Below the pieces are notes generated by a model. That model saw nothing but the letters and a program-made list of their open reading frames with translations. It was not told where the DNA came from and made no database searches. A stretch of DNA of 64,000 bases from contig CANQPM010000014.1 of assembly GCA_947625775.1 (NCBI GenBank), positions 1 through 64,000 of the forward strand. The letters run 5' to 3'. Numbering within the stretch: the first letter of the stretch is position 1; every line of letters starts with the position of its first letter. The translations under genes and the position numbers were made by a program. The DNA is from an uncultured Lachnospiraceae bacterium (GTDB lineage: Bacteria > Bacillota > Clostridia > Lachnospirales > Lachnospiraceae). Shown one piece after another: positions 44,751-55,159 of the stretch.

Positions 44751-45716
44751 GTGCTGGCATTTGATTTTGACAGTCCGAATATTGAAGTGGCAGAAATCTC
44801 TGAAGACAAAAAGTATGGTAAATTTATTGTTGAGCCTTTAGAGAGAGGTTATGGAATCACACTGGGCAATTCTCTTAGAAGGATTATGCTTGCTTCTCTC
44901 CCAGGTGCTGCTGTATGCCAGGTTAAGATTGATGGTGTGCTTCATGAATTTAGTTCTATTCCCGGAGTAAAGGAAGACGTAACTGAAATCATTATGAACC
45001 TCAAAAGTCTGGCTATTAAAAACAACTCTGACACTGATGAGCCCAAGAAAGCCATCATAGATTTTGAAGGCGAGGGAGTTGTTACGGCGGCGGATATTCA
45101 AGCCGATCAGGATATTGAGATAATGAATCCTGAGCAAGTGATTGCAACCCTTTCAGGCGGAAAGGAAAGCAAGCTCTATATGGAGATGCTTATTTCCAAA
45201 GGCAGGGGTTACAAAAGCGCGGAGAAAAACAAGGGAGAGGATATGCCAATAGGTGTCATCGCAGTTGATTCTATCTTTACTCCTGTAGAGCGAGTGAATG
45301 TTACCGTAGAAAATACCCGCGTAGGTCAGATTACCGATTATGATAAGCTGACTTTGGACGTATATACAAATGCTACGCTTGCGCCCGACGAGGCTGTGAG
45401 CCTTGCGGCTAAGGTGCTGAGTGAGCATTTAAAGCTTTTCATCAACCTTTCTGAGAATGCAAAGAATGCAGAGGTCATGATAGAAAAAGAGGATGATGAG
45501 AAGGAGAAAGTGCTTGAGATGAGCATTGACGAGCTTGAATTGTCAGTTCGTTCATACAATTGTCTCAAGAGGGCAGGCATCAATACTGTCGAGGAGCTTA
45601 CCAACAGAACGCCTGAGGATATGATGAAGGTCCGCAACTTAGGACGCAAGTCTTTAGACGAGGTATTGGCAAAGCTAAAGGAGTTAGGTTTACAGCTGAA
45701 TCCGTCAGACGAGTAA
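44751..45716 (+). CDS. rpoA: RNA polymerase alpha subunit (321 aa)
   Basis: GTG start behind AAAGGAGGGT. N-terminal domain with the dimerisation and assembly motif [20 protein letters not shown]-terminal domain (about 245-321) with the helix-hairpin-helix [18 protein letters not shown] and [15 protein letters not shown] that contacts UP elements and activators. Confidence 0.97.
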   Translation: MLAFDFDSPNIEVAEISEDKKYGKFIVEPLERGYGITLGNSLRRIMLASLPGAAVCQVKIDGVLHEFSSIPGVKEDVTEIIMNLKSLAIKNNSDTDEPKKAIIDFEGEGVVTAADIQADQDIEIMNPEQVIATLSGGKESKLYMEMLISKGRGYKSAEKNKGEDMPIGVIAVDSIFTPVERVNVTVENTRVGQITDYDKLTLDVYTNATLAPDEAVSLAAKVLSEHLKLFINLSENAKNAEVMIEKEDDEKEKVLEMSIDELELSVRSYNCLKRAGINTVEELTNRTPEDMMKVRNLGRKSLDEVLAKLKELGLQLNPSDE

Positions 45717-45912
45717 TAGGGCGGGACAGTGTAAAACATATGCAGGCGCGGTAATCCCAAAGTGTTCGCGCTTGTGCTCATGAATGGAATATTAACTAAC
45801 ATTTGGCAAGTAAGCCCAAAGCGCGTTGCCATTTGTTCCACAAGTGAGGGTAGTCTGCGCCATAGGCATAAAAGGCGCTGATGATGTGTCCTCAAAATGA
45901 AAGGAGCCTAAT

Positions 45913-46455
45913 ATGGCAGGTTATAGAAAGCTTGGCAGAACGTCAAGCCAGAGAAAGGCATTACTTAGAGGTCAGGTTACTTCTTTGATTGCGAGCAAGA
46001 ATGGAAGGATAATTACAACTGAGGCAAGGGCTAAGGAAGTCCAGAAAATTGTCGAGGGCATTATCGCAATGGCTGTAAAAGAGAAGGACAATTATGAGAT
46101 GGTCAAGGTTACGGCTAAAGTTCCCAAGAAGGACAAAGACGGCAAGAGAATTAAGGAAGTAAAAGACGGCAAGAGGGTTACAGTGTATGAGGAGGTAGAG
46201 AAGGAAATCAAGAAGGATCTTCCTTCAAGGCTTCATGCAAGAAGACAGATACTCAGGGTATTATATCCTTATACTGAGGTTCCCAAGGAGAGGGCAGGCA
46301 GAAAGAGAAATACGAAAAAGGTTGACCTTGTAGCAAAGCTGTTTGACGAGATGGCGCCTAAGTATGTAGGACGCAATGGCGGTTATACGAGAATAGTAAA
46401 GATTGGCCAGCGTAAAGGCGACGGAGCTATGCAGGTAGTTCTTGAGTTTGTATAA
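45913..46455 (+). CDS. rplQ: 50S ribosomal protein L17 with internal insertion (180 aa)
   Basis: The conserved ends [24 protein letters not shown] and RILRVLYP...[17 protein letters not shown] are present, but between them, at about residues 68-100, there is an extra Lys/Glu-rich segment ([20 protein letters not shown] and on), making the protein about 50-60 residues longer than the usual form. A 196-base gap separates it from rpoA. Confidence 0.94.
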   Translation: MAGYRKLGRTSSQRKALLRGQVTSLIASKNGRIITTEARAKEVQKIVEGIIAMAVKEKDNYEMVKVTAKVPKKDKDGKRIKEVKDGKRVTVYEEVEKEIKKDLPSRLHARRQILRVLYPYTEVPKERAGRKRNTKKVDLVAKLFDEMAPKYVGRNGGYTRIVKIGQRKGDGAMQVVLEFV

Positions 46456-46463
46456 TAATAATT

Positions 46464-46491
46464 AAAGCTCCCATATTTGGGAGCTTTTTTT
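46464..46491 (+). terminator. Terminator at the end of the alpha operon
   Basis: AAAGCTCCC and GGGAGCTTT with a 6-base loop, followed by TTTT. Confidence 0.9.
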
Positions 46492-46571
46492 GAAAAGGCG
46501 CGATATGCATAAATGACAGGAGTGCCCATATACTATGCTTGGATAACACTTATTGCGGAGGAATCAGTGCA

Positions 46572-47180
46572 ATGACAAGGAAAGAGGCAAGCTATTTTTT
46601 AGGCATACATGAGGACGCTACGGAGGAGCAGATAAAGAGGGCATACAGATATAAGGCAAAGCTCTATCACCCTGACGCAAATCCCGATACAGACACGCGC
46701 GATTATTATATTAAGGCGCAGAAAGCTTATGAGTATCTGATAAATAATCCGTATAATCCAGCCGCGCAGGAAACAGGAAACGGCAAAACAGTGATAAACA
46801 GCGCATACAGCTCGCCGTTTTATTATGCCAATGCGTACACAGGAATGCAGCCGCAGCAAAGACCGGCAAAGATTTTCTCCACGGACAGCAAAGCCAAGGT
46901 GCAGTATCAAAAGCAGAAGCAGAAGGAAAAAGAGCGCAAAAAGGTCCAGCAGTGGGAAAGTGATAATAAGGCAGGCAGGCAGCATGCCCCGCTTGCGCAG
47001 CAGAGTCCGCAGAAGGCCAAGTCATATGAGGAGGAAATACTTGATAAGATAAGGGCAATATGGATTGCGGAGACGATAAAGCGCCAGATTGATTTGGACA
47101 AGCAGCATTCAGAGGCGCTGCAGCGCAGAAAGCTGTATAAGGCGTTTATGCAGCAGAAAATTCAAGAGGAAGATAAGTAA
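46572..47180 (+). CDS. J-domain protein (202 aa)
   Basis: Residues 1-68 form a J-domain ([36 protein letters not shown]) with the HPD motif that stimulates DnaK ATPase. The rest has no DnaJ zinc fingers; it is a Gln/Lys-rich linker followed by a long charged helix ([33 protein letters not shown]). The start at 46572 has GGAGGA 9 bases upstream. It is probably a specialised co-chaperone; the client is unknown. The ECF transporter gene begins 4 bases after its stop. Confidence 0.85.
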   Translation: MTRKEASYFLGIHEDATEEQIKRAYRYKAKLYHPDANPDTDTRDYYIKAQKAYEYLINNPYNPAAQETGNGKTVINSAYSSPFYYANAYTGMQPQQRPAKIFSTDSKAKVQYQKQKQKEKERKKVQQWESDNKAGRQHAPLAQQSPQKAKSYEEEILDKIRAIWIAETIKRQIDLDKQHSEALQRRKLYKAFMQQKIQEEDK

Positions 47181-47184
47181 AGGC

Positions 47185-48045
47185 ATGGGAATCATTAAGG
47201 TTAAGGATTTAATCTTTGAATATATACGGCGCGACGAGGAGGGCAATGTTGAGGGCATAACCACGGCGGTTGACGATGTGAATCTTGACATCAACCAGGG
47301 TGATTTTGTGTCCATTTTAGGGCATAACGGCTCAGGGAAATCAACATTGGCAAAGCATTTAAACGCTATCTTATACCCCACAGAGGGGACTGTATGGGTA
47401 GACGGCAAGGACACAAAAAATGACGAATACTTATGGGATATAAGGCAGACAGCGGGAATGGTTTTCCAGAATCCCGACAACCAGATTATAGGTCAGGTCG
47501 TCGAGGAGGATGTGGGCTTTGGCCCTGAAAATATGGGAGTGCCGACGGCGGAAATATGGGCGCGTGTGGAGGAAAGCTTAAAGGCGGTCGGAATGTACGA
47601 ATTTAGGAAATATTCTCCCAATAAGCTTTCGGGCGGTCAAAAGCAGAGGGTTTCCATTGCGGGAGTCATCGCCATGCACCCAAAATGCATTATTTTAGAT
47701 GAGCCGACAGCGATGCTTGATCCAAAAGGGCGCAGGGAAGTGATACGCGCGGTGCGCGCCTTGAATGATGTGGAGAAAATCACTGTGATACTTATCACGC
47801 ATTATATGGAAGAAGTCATTTATTCGGACAGAGTCTATGTAATGGACAAGGGAAAAGTGGCGCTTCAGGGAACGCCGAGGGAGATTTTTTCACAGGTGGA
47901 GCGTCTGCGGGAGCTTCGTCTTGACGTGCCGCAGGTGACGCTGCTTGCGCATGAGCTTAGAAAGGAAGGCTTTCCGATACCCGCAGGCATACTTACCAAA
48001 GAGGAATTTGCTGACGCGCTTGACGAAAGCATTAAGGAAATCTAA
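47185..48045 (+). CDS. ecfA1: ECF transporter ATP-binding protein EcfA1 (286 aa)
   Basis: One of the paired ATPases of the shared energy-coupling-factor module that drives uptake of vitamins and metal ions through exchangeable S components. Walker [10 protein letters not shown], signature [13 protein letters not shown], Walker [13 protein letters not shown] are seen. The start at 47185 follows AAGATAAGTAAAGGC, a weak site. Confidence 0.95.
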   Translation: MGIIKVKDLIFEYIRRDEEGNVEGITTAVDDVNLDINQGDFVSILGHNGSGKSTLAKHLNAILYPTEGTVWVDGKDTKNDEYLWDIRQTAGMVFQNPDNQIIGQVVEEDVGFGPENMGVPTAEIWARVEESLKAVGMYEFRKYSPNKLSGGQKQRVSIAGVIAMHPKCIILDEPTAMLDPKGRREVIRAVRALNDVEKITVILITHYMEEVIYSDRVYVMDKGKVALQGTPREIFSQVERLRELRLDVPQVTLLAHELRKEGFPIPAGILTKEEFADALDESIKEI

Positions 48046-48087
48046 CGCGGGCATATGTGGGCAGTGCAGATAAAGAGGATGATAGCG

Positions 48088-48960
48088 ATGCCAATTATTT
48101 TAGATAAGGTAAGCCATGTGTATGAGGCGGGCACGGCGATGTCAGTAACCGCTTTAAATAATGTAAGTCTTGTCATACCTGATGGACAGTTTATCGGGCT
48201 TATAGGCCACACGGGTTCGGGCAAATCCACGCTGATACAGCATTTGAACGGGCTTATAAAGGCGACGAGCGGCAGCATATACTTTAACGGTGAAGACATA
48301 GATGCAGATGATTTTGACAAGAAAAAATTAAGGAGCAAGGTAGGGCTCGTCTTTCAATATCCTGAATACCAGCTTTTTGAGGCAGATGTATTTTCAGATG
48401 TATGCTTCGGCCCCAAAAATCTTGGGCTTACGAAAAAAGAGGCTGAGCTTAGGGCGTATGAGGCGCTGAAACTGGTGGGCGTTGACGACGAATACTTTTA
48501 CCAGTCGCCATTTGATTTGTCAGGCGGGCAGAAAAGGCGCGTGGCGATTGCGGGAGTGCTTGCCATGAAACCAGATGTGCTTATACTTGACGAGCCTACG
48601 GCGGGACTTGATCCGCGTGGAAGGGATGAGATTTTAGAGCAGGTTGCAAAGCTGAAGCGTGAGACGGGAATAACCGTAATGCTTGTGTCGCACAGCATGG
48701 ATGATGTCGCCAAATATGTGGACAGGATCATAGTGATGAACAAAGGCAGCGTGATGCTTGACGACAAGCCAAAGGAGGTATTTAAGCAGTATGAGCGCCT
48801 TGAAGAAGTGGGGCTTGCCGCGCCGCAGGTCACTTATATTATGAAGACGCTGCATGACAGAGGCTATGACGTCAGGCTCGACATAGATACCATAGATGAG
48901 GCAAAAGAGGAGATAATGAGCTATTTTTCACGGCTTGCAGAGGCAAAAAAGAGGAGGTAG
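48088..48960 (+). CDS. ecfA2: ECF transporter ATP-binding protein EcfA2 (290 aa)
   Basis: Second ATPase of the module: Walker A GHTGSGKST, signature LSGGQKRRVAIAG, Walker B VLILDEPTAGLD. The start at 48088 follows AGAGGA with 9-base spacing; the in-frame ATG at 48055 has no site. Confidence 0.95.
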   Translation: MPIILDKVSHVYEAGTAMSVTALNNVSLVIPDGQFIGLIGHTGSGKSTLIQHLNGLIKATSGSIYFNGEDIDADDFDKKKLRSKVGLVFQYPEYQLFEADVFSDVCFGPKNLGLTKKEAELRAYEALKLVGVDDEYFYQSPFDLSGGQKRRVAIAGVLAMKPDVLILDEPTAGLDPRGRDEILEQVAKLKRETGITVMLVSHSMDDVAKYVDRIIVMNKGSVMLDDKPKEVFKQYERLEEVGLAAPQVTYIMKTLHDRGYDVRLDIDTIDEAKEEIMSYFSRLAEAKKRR

Positions 48961-48966
48961 AGGTCT

Positions 48967-49788
48967 GTGTTAAGGGATATAACATTGGGGCAGTATTATC
49001 AGACCGACTCGGTGATACATAGGCTGGATCCAAGGGTGAAGCTTGTGGCTACGATAGCCTTTATCTTGTCGCTTTTTATTTTTGACGGAGTAGCTGAATA
49101 TATCATAGCGGCTCTGTTTCTGGCAGTGATGATAAAGCTGTCGCGGGTGCCGTTTAAATTTATGGTAAGGGGCATGAAGGCGATAGTTTTCCTGCTTGTG
49201 ATTACTATAGTTTTTAATATGTTCCTGACGCCAGGGGAGCCGATTTTTACACTGTGGAAACTCAGCATAACAAAGGAAGGGATAAGGCTTGCGGCATTTC
49301 TCGCCATAAGGCTGAGCTTTCTGGTTATCGGCTCGTCTATTATGACGCTCACGACCACGCCTAATCAGCTTACTGACGGTCTGGAGAGCCTTTTAAAGCC
49401 GCTAAAAAAAATAAAGGTGCCCGTGCATGAAATCGCTATGATGATGTCGATAGCGCTTAGGTTTATTCCTATACTTATGGAGGAAACCGACAAGATAATG
49501 AAGGCGCAGATGGCAAGAGGCGCTGACTTTGAGAGCGGAAATTTTATAAAAAAGGCAAAAAGCCTTATACCGCTGCTTGTGCCGCTGATAATATCAGCTT
49601 TCAGGCGGGCGAATGATTTGGCGATGGCGATGGAGGCGCGCTGTTACAGAGGAGGGGAGCACCGCACGCGCATGAAGCCGCTCTGCTATAAAAGAAGGGA
49701 CTTTGCCGCCTATGCAGTTATCCTGCTTTATCTGGCGGCTGGCATAATGGCGGACAGGCTTGTGAAAGCGGTGCTTGTTTTATTATGA
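48967..49788 (+). CDS. ecfT: ECF transporter transmembrane protein EcfT (273 aa)
   Basis: GTG start behind AGGAGGTAGAGGTCT. Five or six hydrophobic helices; the two coupling-helix motifs are MARGADFES and MEARCYRGG, i.e. the Ala-Arg pairs that meet EcfA1 and EcfA2. Its stop overlaps the truA start in ATGA. Confidence 0.94.
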   Translation: MLRDITLGQYYQTDSVIHRLDPRVKLVATIAFILSLFIFDGVAEYIIAALFLAVMIKLSRVPFKFMVRGMKAIVFLLVITIVFNMFLTPGEPIFTLWKLSITKEGIRLAAFLAIRLSFLVIGSSIMTLTTTPNQLTDGLESLLKPLKKIKVPVHEIAMMMSIALRFIPILMEETDKIMKAQMARGADFESGNFIKKAKSLIPLLVPLIISAFRRANDLAMAMEARCYRGGEHRTRMKPLCYKRRDFAAYAVILLYLAAGIMADRLVKAVLVLL

Positions 49789-50522
49789 AAAGAGTGATGC
49801 TTACAGTAGCGTATGACGGGACAAATTATCATGGCTGGCAGCTGCAGCCAAATGCTGTTACCGTAGAAGGCGTGTTAAATAAGGCGCTGAGTGCGCTTTT
49901 TGGCGAGGAGATAAAAGTTATAGGCGCGTCGCGCACTGATACAGGCGTTCACGCGCTTGGAAATATTGCCGTATTTGACACATCAGCGAAAATGCCTGCT
50001 GAAAAGATATCATATGCGTTGAACCAAAGGCTTCCCGAGGACATAAGGATACAGGCGTCAAAGGAAGTGGCTTCGGATTTTCATCCGCGCCGTCAGGACA
50101 GCAGAAAGACATATGAATATAAAATACTGAACACGGAATTCCCGATACCGACATACCGCCTGTACTCGCACTTTACATATGTGCCGCTTGACGTGGAAAA
50201 AATGAATGAGGCGGCGCAGTATTTTAAGGGCGAGCATGATTTCAAGAGCTTTTGCAGCGCGGATTCTGCGGCGGATACGACAGTAAGGACTATTTATGAC
50301 ATAAGTGTCAAAAAAAGCGGAGACATGATTGCGGTACGCGTGACAGGCAGCGGTTTTTTGTACAATATGGTAAGGATAATCGCAGGCACTCTTATAGAGG
50401 TAGGGAGAGGCAATATGCAGGCATCTCAAATCCCCGAAATCATTGAGGCGCGCGAACGCTCCAAGGCAGGACCGACAGCGCCTGCGTGTGGGCTTACGCT
50501 TGTTTCATATGAATATCCGTGA
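49785..50522 (+). CDS. truA: tRNA pseudouridine(38-40) synthase (245 aa)
   Basis: Makes pseudouridine in the tRNA anticodon arm. The catalytic Asp is in GASRTDTGVHALGN (residue about 51), with the family motifs VAYDGTNYHGWQ and GSGFLYNMVRIIAGTL. Coupled to ecfT by a 4-base overlap, as usual in Firmicutes. Confidence 0.96.
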   Translation: MKRVMLTVAYDGTNYHGWQLQPNAVTVEGVLNKALSALFGEEIKVIGASRTDTGVHALGNIAVFDTSAKMPAEKISYALNQRLPEDIRIQASKEVASDFHPRRQDSRKTYEYKILNTEFPIPTYRLYSHFTYVPLDVEKMNEAAQYFKGEHDFKSFCSADSAADTTVRTIYDISVKKSGDMIAVRVTGSGFLYNMVRIIAGTLIEVGRGNMQASQIPEIIEARERSKAGPTAPACGLTLVSYEYP

Positions 50523-50603
50523 ATATCCGCAGTAAATCGGCAAAATCAGCTGTGGCAGGACTGGAAAAAATCTGCAAAAATCCAAAAAATGCGGAAAAAG
50601 GTG

Positions 50604-50632
50604 TTGACACGCTCGGCGCCGTATAATATAAT
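50604..50632 (+). promoter_or_regulatory. Strong promoter for rplM-rpsI
   Basis: Perfect TTGACA (50604-50609) and perfect TATAAT (50627-50632) with a 17-base spacer. Confidence 0.85.
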
Positions 50633-50639
50633 AATTCAA

Positions 50640-50812
50640 TGTGGCGGTATGTGGTTTGGCAATATCAAAGCCCCGATATTTTCAAGCGCATACGCCTATG
50701 TATCTAGGTGACTCGTGGACTGGCAGGGTACGGCCGGACATTCCGTATCGGAGCGGTTCAATCGGGAATATCCGTCAAAGGAGAGCCGACAGGCTTAATA
50801 TATGGAGGTAAC
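50640..50812 (+). ncRNA. Structured leader of rplM (L13 leader candidate)
   Basis: About 175 transcribed, gene-free bases with foldable parts: AATATC/GATATT (50661-50684), TACGG/CCGTA (50729-50748) and others. An L13 leader that binds L13 is known from Bacillales; position matches, but I cannot confirm the same consensus here. Confidence 0.45.
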
Positions 50813-50815
50813 ATA

Positions 50816-51244
50816 ATGAAGACATTTATGGCTAGTCCAGCTACGATTGATAGAAAATGGTATGTAGTAGACGCTGCAGGCATGACATTAGGGCGCTTGG
50901 CATCAGAGGTGGCAAGCATATTGAGAGGCAAGAATAAGCCTATATTTACGCCGCATATTGACACAGGCGATTATGTAATCGTTATCAACGCTGAGAAGGT
51001 TTCCGTAACAGGAAAGAAGCTCGACAAGAAGATATATTATCATCATTCTGACTACGTTGGCGGCATGAAGCAGACAACTTTGAGAGAAAAGCTTGACAAG
51101 AAGCCCGAGGAGGTTATTGAGCTTGCTGTTAAGGGAATGCTTCCTAAGGGACCTTTAGGACGTGAAATGTACAGAAAGCTTTTTGTATATGCAGGACCAG
51201 AGCACAAGCATGCGGCTCAGAAGCCTGAGTTATTAACGTTTTAA
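50816..51244 (+). CDS. rplM: 50S ribosomal protein L13
   Basis: 142 residues: [32 protein letters not shown] onward to [16 protein letters not shown]. The start at 50816 has TGGAGGTAAC upstream. It is among the first proteins in 50S assembly and is always paired with S9. Confidence 0.97.
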   Translation: MKTFMASPATIDRKWYVVDAAGMTLGRLASEVASILRGKNKPIFTPHIDTGDYVIVINAEKVSVTGKKLDKKIYYHHSDYVGGMKQTTLREKLDKKPEEVIELAVKGMLPKGPLGREMYRKLFVYAGPEHKHAAQKPELLTF

Positions 51245-51276
51245 TTAAAGGGGACAAATAAAGGAGGAAAATTAAA

Positions 51277-51681
51277 ATGGCAAAGGCAGCAAATGCTTCA
51301 AGATATTATGGTACAGGCAGAAGAAAGACATCTGTCGCTAGAGTATATTTAACACCAGGTACAGGCAATGTTACAATCAATAAGAGAAACATTGACGATT
51401 ATTTCGGGCTTGAGACTTTAAAGGTTATAGTTCGCCAGCCCTTGGTTGCTACAGACACGGTTGATAAGTTTGATGTGCTTGTAAACGTATATGGCGGCGG
51501 CTACACAGGTCAGGCAGGCGCTATAAGGCACGGCATTTCAAGAGCTTTACTGCAGGCAGACGCAGACTACAGACCTGTTCTTAAAAAGGAAGGTTTCCTG
51601 ACGCGCGATCCTCGTATGAAGGAGCGTAAGAAATACGGTCTCAAAGCTGCGCGTAGGGCTCCTCAGTTCAGTAAGAGATAG
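51277..51681 (+). CDS. rpsI: 30S ribosomal protein S9
   Basis: 134 residues: [19 protein letters not shown] and the basic tail [16 protein letters not shown] whose last Arg reaches the P-site tRNA. Ends the rplM-rpsI unit. Confidence 0.97.
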   Translation: MAKAANASRYYGTGRRKTSVARVYLTPGTGNVTINKRNIDDYFGLETLKVIVRQPLVATDTVDKFDVLVNVYGGGYTGQAGAIRHGISRALLQADADYRPVLKKEGFLTRDPRMKERKKYGLKAARRAPQFSKR

Positions 51682-51716
51682 TTCCGCATACAACAATACA
51701 ATATGCAAATATACAG

Positions 51717-51753
51717 AACCCTTGGAAATCCAGTATTTCCAAGGGTTTCTTTA
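51717..51753 (+). terminator. Terminator after rpsI
   Basis: AACCCTTGGAAAT and ATTTCCAAGGGTTT pair over 13 bp, followed by CTTT. Confidence 0.9.
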
Positions 51754-51850
51754 TGTTTAAATTCCCGAAATTTTGCTAAAGAGCATATGATTTTGGAACG
51801 CAGCGCACAGGCAGCATATAAATTCCAGTATATAAATTCAGATTAAAAAC

Positions 51851-51879
51851 TTGTGTCTTGCATGAGACTTTTGTATAAT
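51851..51879 (+). promoter_or_regulatory. Promoter for the oxidoreductase gene
   Basis: TTGTGT (51851-51856), 17 bases, TATAAT (51874-51879), about 115 bases before the gene. The rest of the 316-bp gap after rpsI holds the terminator and AT-rich DNA. Confidence 0.55.
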
Positions 51880-51997
51880 AAACTTAACATGTAAAAAGGC
51901 AACAACATTCTTTTATGAATTGGACAGCTTAGCGGGAAATAATTGATATATCAAAAATTATTAATATATAAAATTAAGAATATAAGAGGTATAATCC

Positions 51998-53137
51998 ATG
52001 CAAAAAGTAAGACTCGCCCTAATCGGCGTAGGGGTTATGGGAAAAAAGTACGCTGAAATGATAACAAACGGCGCAGCGCCGAATATGACTCTCACGGCAG
52101 TGGTAATACGCCGCCCTGAACAGCAGGAGTGGGGCAGAGCACTCACAAACACAGACGGCACGCACCCCATTATCTATCCCTCCACAGACGCACTATTTGA
52201 CAATCCCGACCAATACGACGCAGTCCTTATAGTCACGCCGCACAAGCTTCACCCCGAGCAGGCAAAGCGCGCGTTTATGCTTGGCAAGCATGTTATGTGC
52301 GACAAGCCCGCGGGCGCGACTATAGCCCAGGCGATGGAGATGTCGCGCGATGCCGCAAATGCAGGCAGAATATACGCGATGATGTTCCACCAAAGACTCT
52401 ACCCAAAATACCAAAAAATAAAGCAAATCTTAGAAAACAGAGAGCTTGGCAGATTAAGCCGCATTATGCTTGTAAATTCAAGATATTTCCGCACGGCGCA
52501 TTATCACGCGTCGGGAAGCTGGCGCAGCAGCTGGAACGGTGAGGGCGGCGGAGCGCTCATAAACCAGGGGCAGCATATACTTGACATATGGCAGTGGCTT
52601 TTCGGAATGCCCGACAGGCTCTACGCCGACATACCCTTTGGAAAATACAACAGCTTTCAGGTAGACGACGAAGCGACGATACAGATGCGCTATCCCGACA
52701 ATCTCACGGCAGTGTTTATGCTCACTACAGGGGAGGCAGTCTGGGAGGAGAGGCTTGAAATCATAGGCACAAAGGGAAAGCTGCTGCTTGAAGACGACAC
52801 GCTCCACATATGGCGCTACAGCGAGGATTCATCACAATACATAGCCACGCGCAAGGTAACGTCACGCGAGGAGCTTACAGTCACAGAGGAAACAATCCAA
52901 TTTGATAAGTCTGCGGAGCCATATCCGCAGATGCTTGAAAACTTTGCAGACGCCGTAATAAAAAACGACAGCAGCCTGCTTATCGCCAAGGGAGAAAATG
53001 CGGTAAATCCGCTTATGCTCACCAATGCGGCGTATTATTCCGCATGGAAGGGCGAAACAGTTTCGCTGCCGCTTTCAGCGCAGGAGTATGAGGCAGAGCT
53101 GGAAAAGCATTGCCGTGACGAGCTTACCTCATGTTAA
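51998..53137 (+). CDS. Gfo/Idh/MocA family oxidoreductase (379 aa)
   Basis: NAD(P)-binding Rossmann start RLALIGVGVMGKKYAEM, then DAVLIVTPHKLHPEQAKRA and CDKPAG (the EKP-type motif with catalytic Lys). The second half is the alpha/beta substrate domain with GGGALINQGQHILDIWQWLFG, carrying the conserved His-Asp region. Members oxidise sugars or inositols; the substrate is unknown. Its 3' end overlaps the convergent diguanylate cyclase gene by 14 bases. The ribosome binding site is weak (AAGAGGTATAATCC). Confidence 0.88.
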   Translation: MQKVRLALIGVGVMGKKYAEMITNGAAPNMTLTAVVIRRPEQQEWGRALTNTDGTHPIIYPSTDALFDNPDQYDAVLIVTPHKLHPEQAKRAFMLGKHVMCDKPAGATIAQAMEMSRDAANAGRIYAMMFHQRLYPKYQKIKQILENRELGRLSRIMLVNSRYFRTAHYHASGSWRSSWNGEGGGALINQGQHILDIWQWLFGMPDRLYADIPFGKYNSFQVDDEATIQMRYPDNLTAVFMLTTGEAVWEERLEIIGTKGKLLLEDDTLHIWRYSEDSSQYIATRKVTSREELTVTEETIQFDKSAEPYPQMLENFADAVIKNDSSLLIAKGENAVNPLMLTNAAYYSAWKGETVSLPLSAQEYEAELEKHCRDELTSC

Positions 53138-54827
53138 GTTCGGGATGCCTTTTCTTTAATTCCACCTTGCGCGAATACATAAATTTGTCAGCGCGCTTCA
53201 TGGTGTCCCTCAGGGTGTAGTCGAGCTTGCCGTCAAATGGCGCATAGCCTGCCGATATTTCCATATGGATATCGTGCCCTGGCACTATAAGCTCCTCAAT
53301 GCGCTTTTCAGCCGTGTTGCGCAGCTCCAGAAATTTTTCATATTCAAGGTTGTTGGCAATCACGCAGAATTCGTCGCCTCCAATGCGGTACACATTGCCG
53401 CATTGCGAGTAGACGTCTGATATAATCTCGCTCGCCACAATAATATAGTAATCACCCATATCATGGCCAAGCACGTCATTAAAATATTTAAGGTTGTTTA
53501 GGTCAAGCACAATTATTCCCTTTTTAGCCCACTGTCTTTGTGTCCCCTTCATAATATCCATCTCAAAGGTCGCGCGGTTGCGCACCTTCGTCATAGGATC
53601 GATGGCAGCCTCCTCCTTAATCTGCTCCGCTTCAAAGCCCATCTGCACGATTGATACGAAATCAAGGAAAAGAGTTATGGAAATTGTCATTATGTAAAAA
53701 ATATCACCCAGACGGCAGAATTTTGCAATATCAGGCGAATTTACAAGATAATAGCGCATAAGGTCGATAAGCGAGGTCACAATAATCGCAAGGGTGCATA
53801 TAATCTGGGCTATATATGCGTTGCGCTTTTTGGCAGGTAGCACTACCATTTCAGATTCACGCAGCTTCTCGCGCAGGGAAGCGATGCTTATCAGTGCGGC
53901 ATACACGCCGCCGCTCAGCAAAATGCCATGCGTAACAAAAACAGTGCTTGCAAAGTCCACACCGCACTTAAACTGCAAAATGCCCGTTATCCAAAATTCC
54001 GCAATCTCCGCAGCCGTCAAAATCTTTAGAAATCTGCTACGCCCATTGTGGAAGGTCACATTTATAAACTGCAGAAAGGAAACCGTGGCAAGCTTCAGGC
54101 AAAGGTATGAAAGCTGGCTGAAAAGCAGCAGGTGCGTAAAGAAAAGCGAGTAGACATTTGTTTCTATTGAGCTCCATATGCCCCTGAAAAGCGCAAAAAG
54201 CGCAAGCCATTTAAGCCCTAAAACAAACTGCTGGTTTTTGCGGTACAATATGCAGAAAATGCCAAGCCCCAAGCCCATCACTACAGTGACAAAGCTTATC
54301 AGTATCTGCACAGCCTCAATTTTCAGGTAATGAGCCGCGATGCCGTGCTGGGAGCCGTAGTAAAATTCTGGTATTGCGACACGCCCCTCCGAGTAACATT
54401 CATATACCTGTATCGTGAGAGTTTTGCCATTGTATTCGTCGAATAAGGGTATGAAATTCCACTTGTTTCCTGGTGTAGAGCTTAAAACGCCCTCGCCAGG
54501 CACAAAGCTGTAAATAAGCTCATTTTCAATATACACCTTTATCTGCTGCTGAAATGAAAAAAATCCGATATAATCCCCGTCTTTGGCGTCTGCGATGGTA
54601 CGGCTTATCAGCGCCGAGTGTCCGCTGTCGGTATATAAAAAATCGGGAAGCGAATCGTAAAATAAGACAGATGATGACGTGGATATAGTCCAGCCATGCC
54701 TGTATGGCTCGCAGTCGTTTATGCGCTGAACCGTGGAAAGGCTCGCGTCAGGCAGATATCTCAGGCTGACATAAGCGAACAGAATCACGGCCAGAATCTG
54801 GATATAAATAATTTTAGGTTTGTTCAT
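53124..54827 (-). CDS. Membrane diguanylate cyclase (567 aa)
   Basis: Synthesises cyclic di-GMP. The start at 54827 (MNKPKIIYIQILAVILF) is chosen because upstream codons lack membrane or domain signal. After one helix, an extracytoplasmic region (about 25-205) of the 7TMR-DISM kind is followed by about seven helices (ALKIEAVQILISFVTVV onward) and a C-terminal GGDEF domain (about 400-560): DPMTKVRNRATFE, LDLNNLKYFNDVLGHDMGD and the active-site loop RIGGDEFCVIA. The GGDEF motif is intact. The product commonly lowers motility, relevant to the flagellin unit in this window, but no direct link is seen. Confidence 0.88.
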   Translation of the reverse strand: MNKPKIIYIQILAVILFAYVSLRYLPDASLSTVQRINDCEPYRHGWTISTSSSVLFYDSLPDFLYTDSGHSALISRTIADAKDGDYIGFFSFQQQIKVYIENELIYSFVPGEGVLSSTPGNKWNFIPLFDEYNGKTLTIQVYECYSEGRVAIPEFYYGSQHGIAAHYLKIEAVQILISFVTVVMGLGLGIFCILYRKNQQFVLGLKWLALFALFRGIWSSIETNVYSLFFTHLLLFSQLSYLCLKLATVSFLQFINVTFHNGRSRFLKILTAAEIAEFWITGILQFKCGVDFASTVFVTHGILLSGGVYAALISIASLREKLRESEMVVLPAKKRNAYIAQIICTLAIIVTSLIDLMRYYLVNSPDIAKFCRLGDIFYIMTISITLFLDFVSIVQMGFEAEQIKEEAAIDPMTKVRNRATFEMDIMKGTQRQWAKKGIIVLDLNNLKYFNDVLGHDMGDYYIIVASEIISDVYSQCGNVYRIGGDEFCVIANNLEYEKFLELRNTAEKRIEELIVPGHDIHMEISAGYAPFDGKLDYTLRDTMKRADKFMYSRKVELKKRHPELNMR

Positions 54828-55159
54828 AATACAATTCCCCCATATCAGTACGGCAGCGCTCTTTTGCCTCCCCAAGCCTGTACAGCGCCAGACAGCCGCA
54901 GAAATTTCATTTACACATATGTACAATATATTTAAGCCAGTGCCGCCAAGACATAAACAATCAGGCATAGCGGTAAGCATATCAGCGAAATATATGTCAA
55001 CAACAATTATAGTATAAATTTACGTATTTAACAACAGCAAAAGTTTGTAAGCGCGGATTTAGGTATAGATGTTTGGAAAAAATTGCTTTATAATATATTA
55101 AAAACAGCCATAAAAACACAGGCTAAGCTCACAGATGCATTAAGAATGGAGGAATTTTT

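Noticed and set aside
47185-50522. ECF transporter genes inside the ribosomal cluster as a novel linkage
   Set aside because: The rplQ-ecfA-ecfA-ecfT-truA-rplM-rpsI order is well known in Firmicutes.
54311-54809. Reading frames opposite the diguanylate cyclase and ribosomal genes
   Set aside because: They lack ribosome binding sites and family features and lie opposite well-supported genes.
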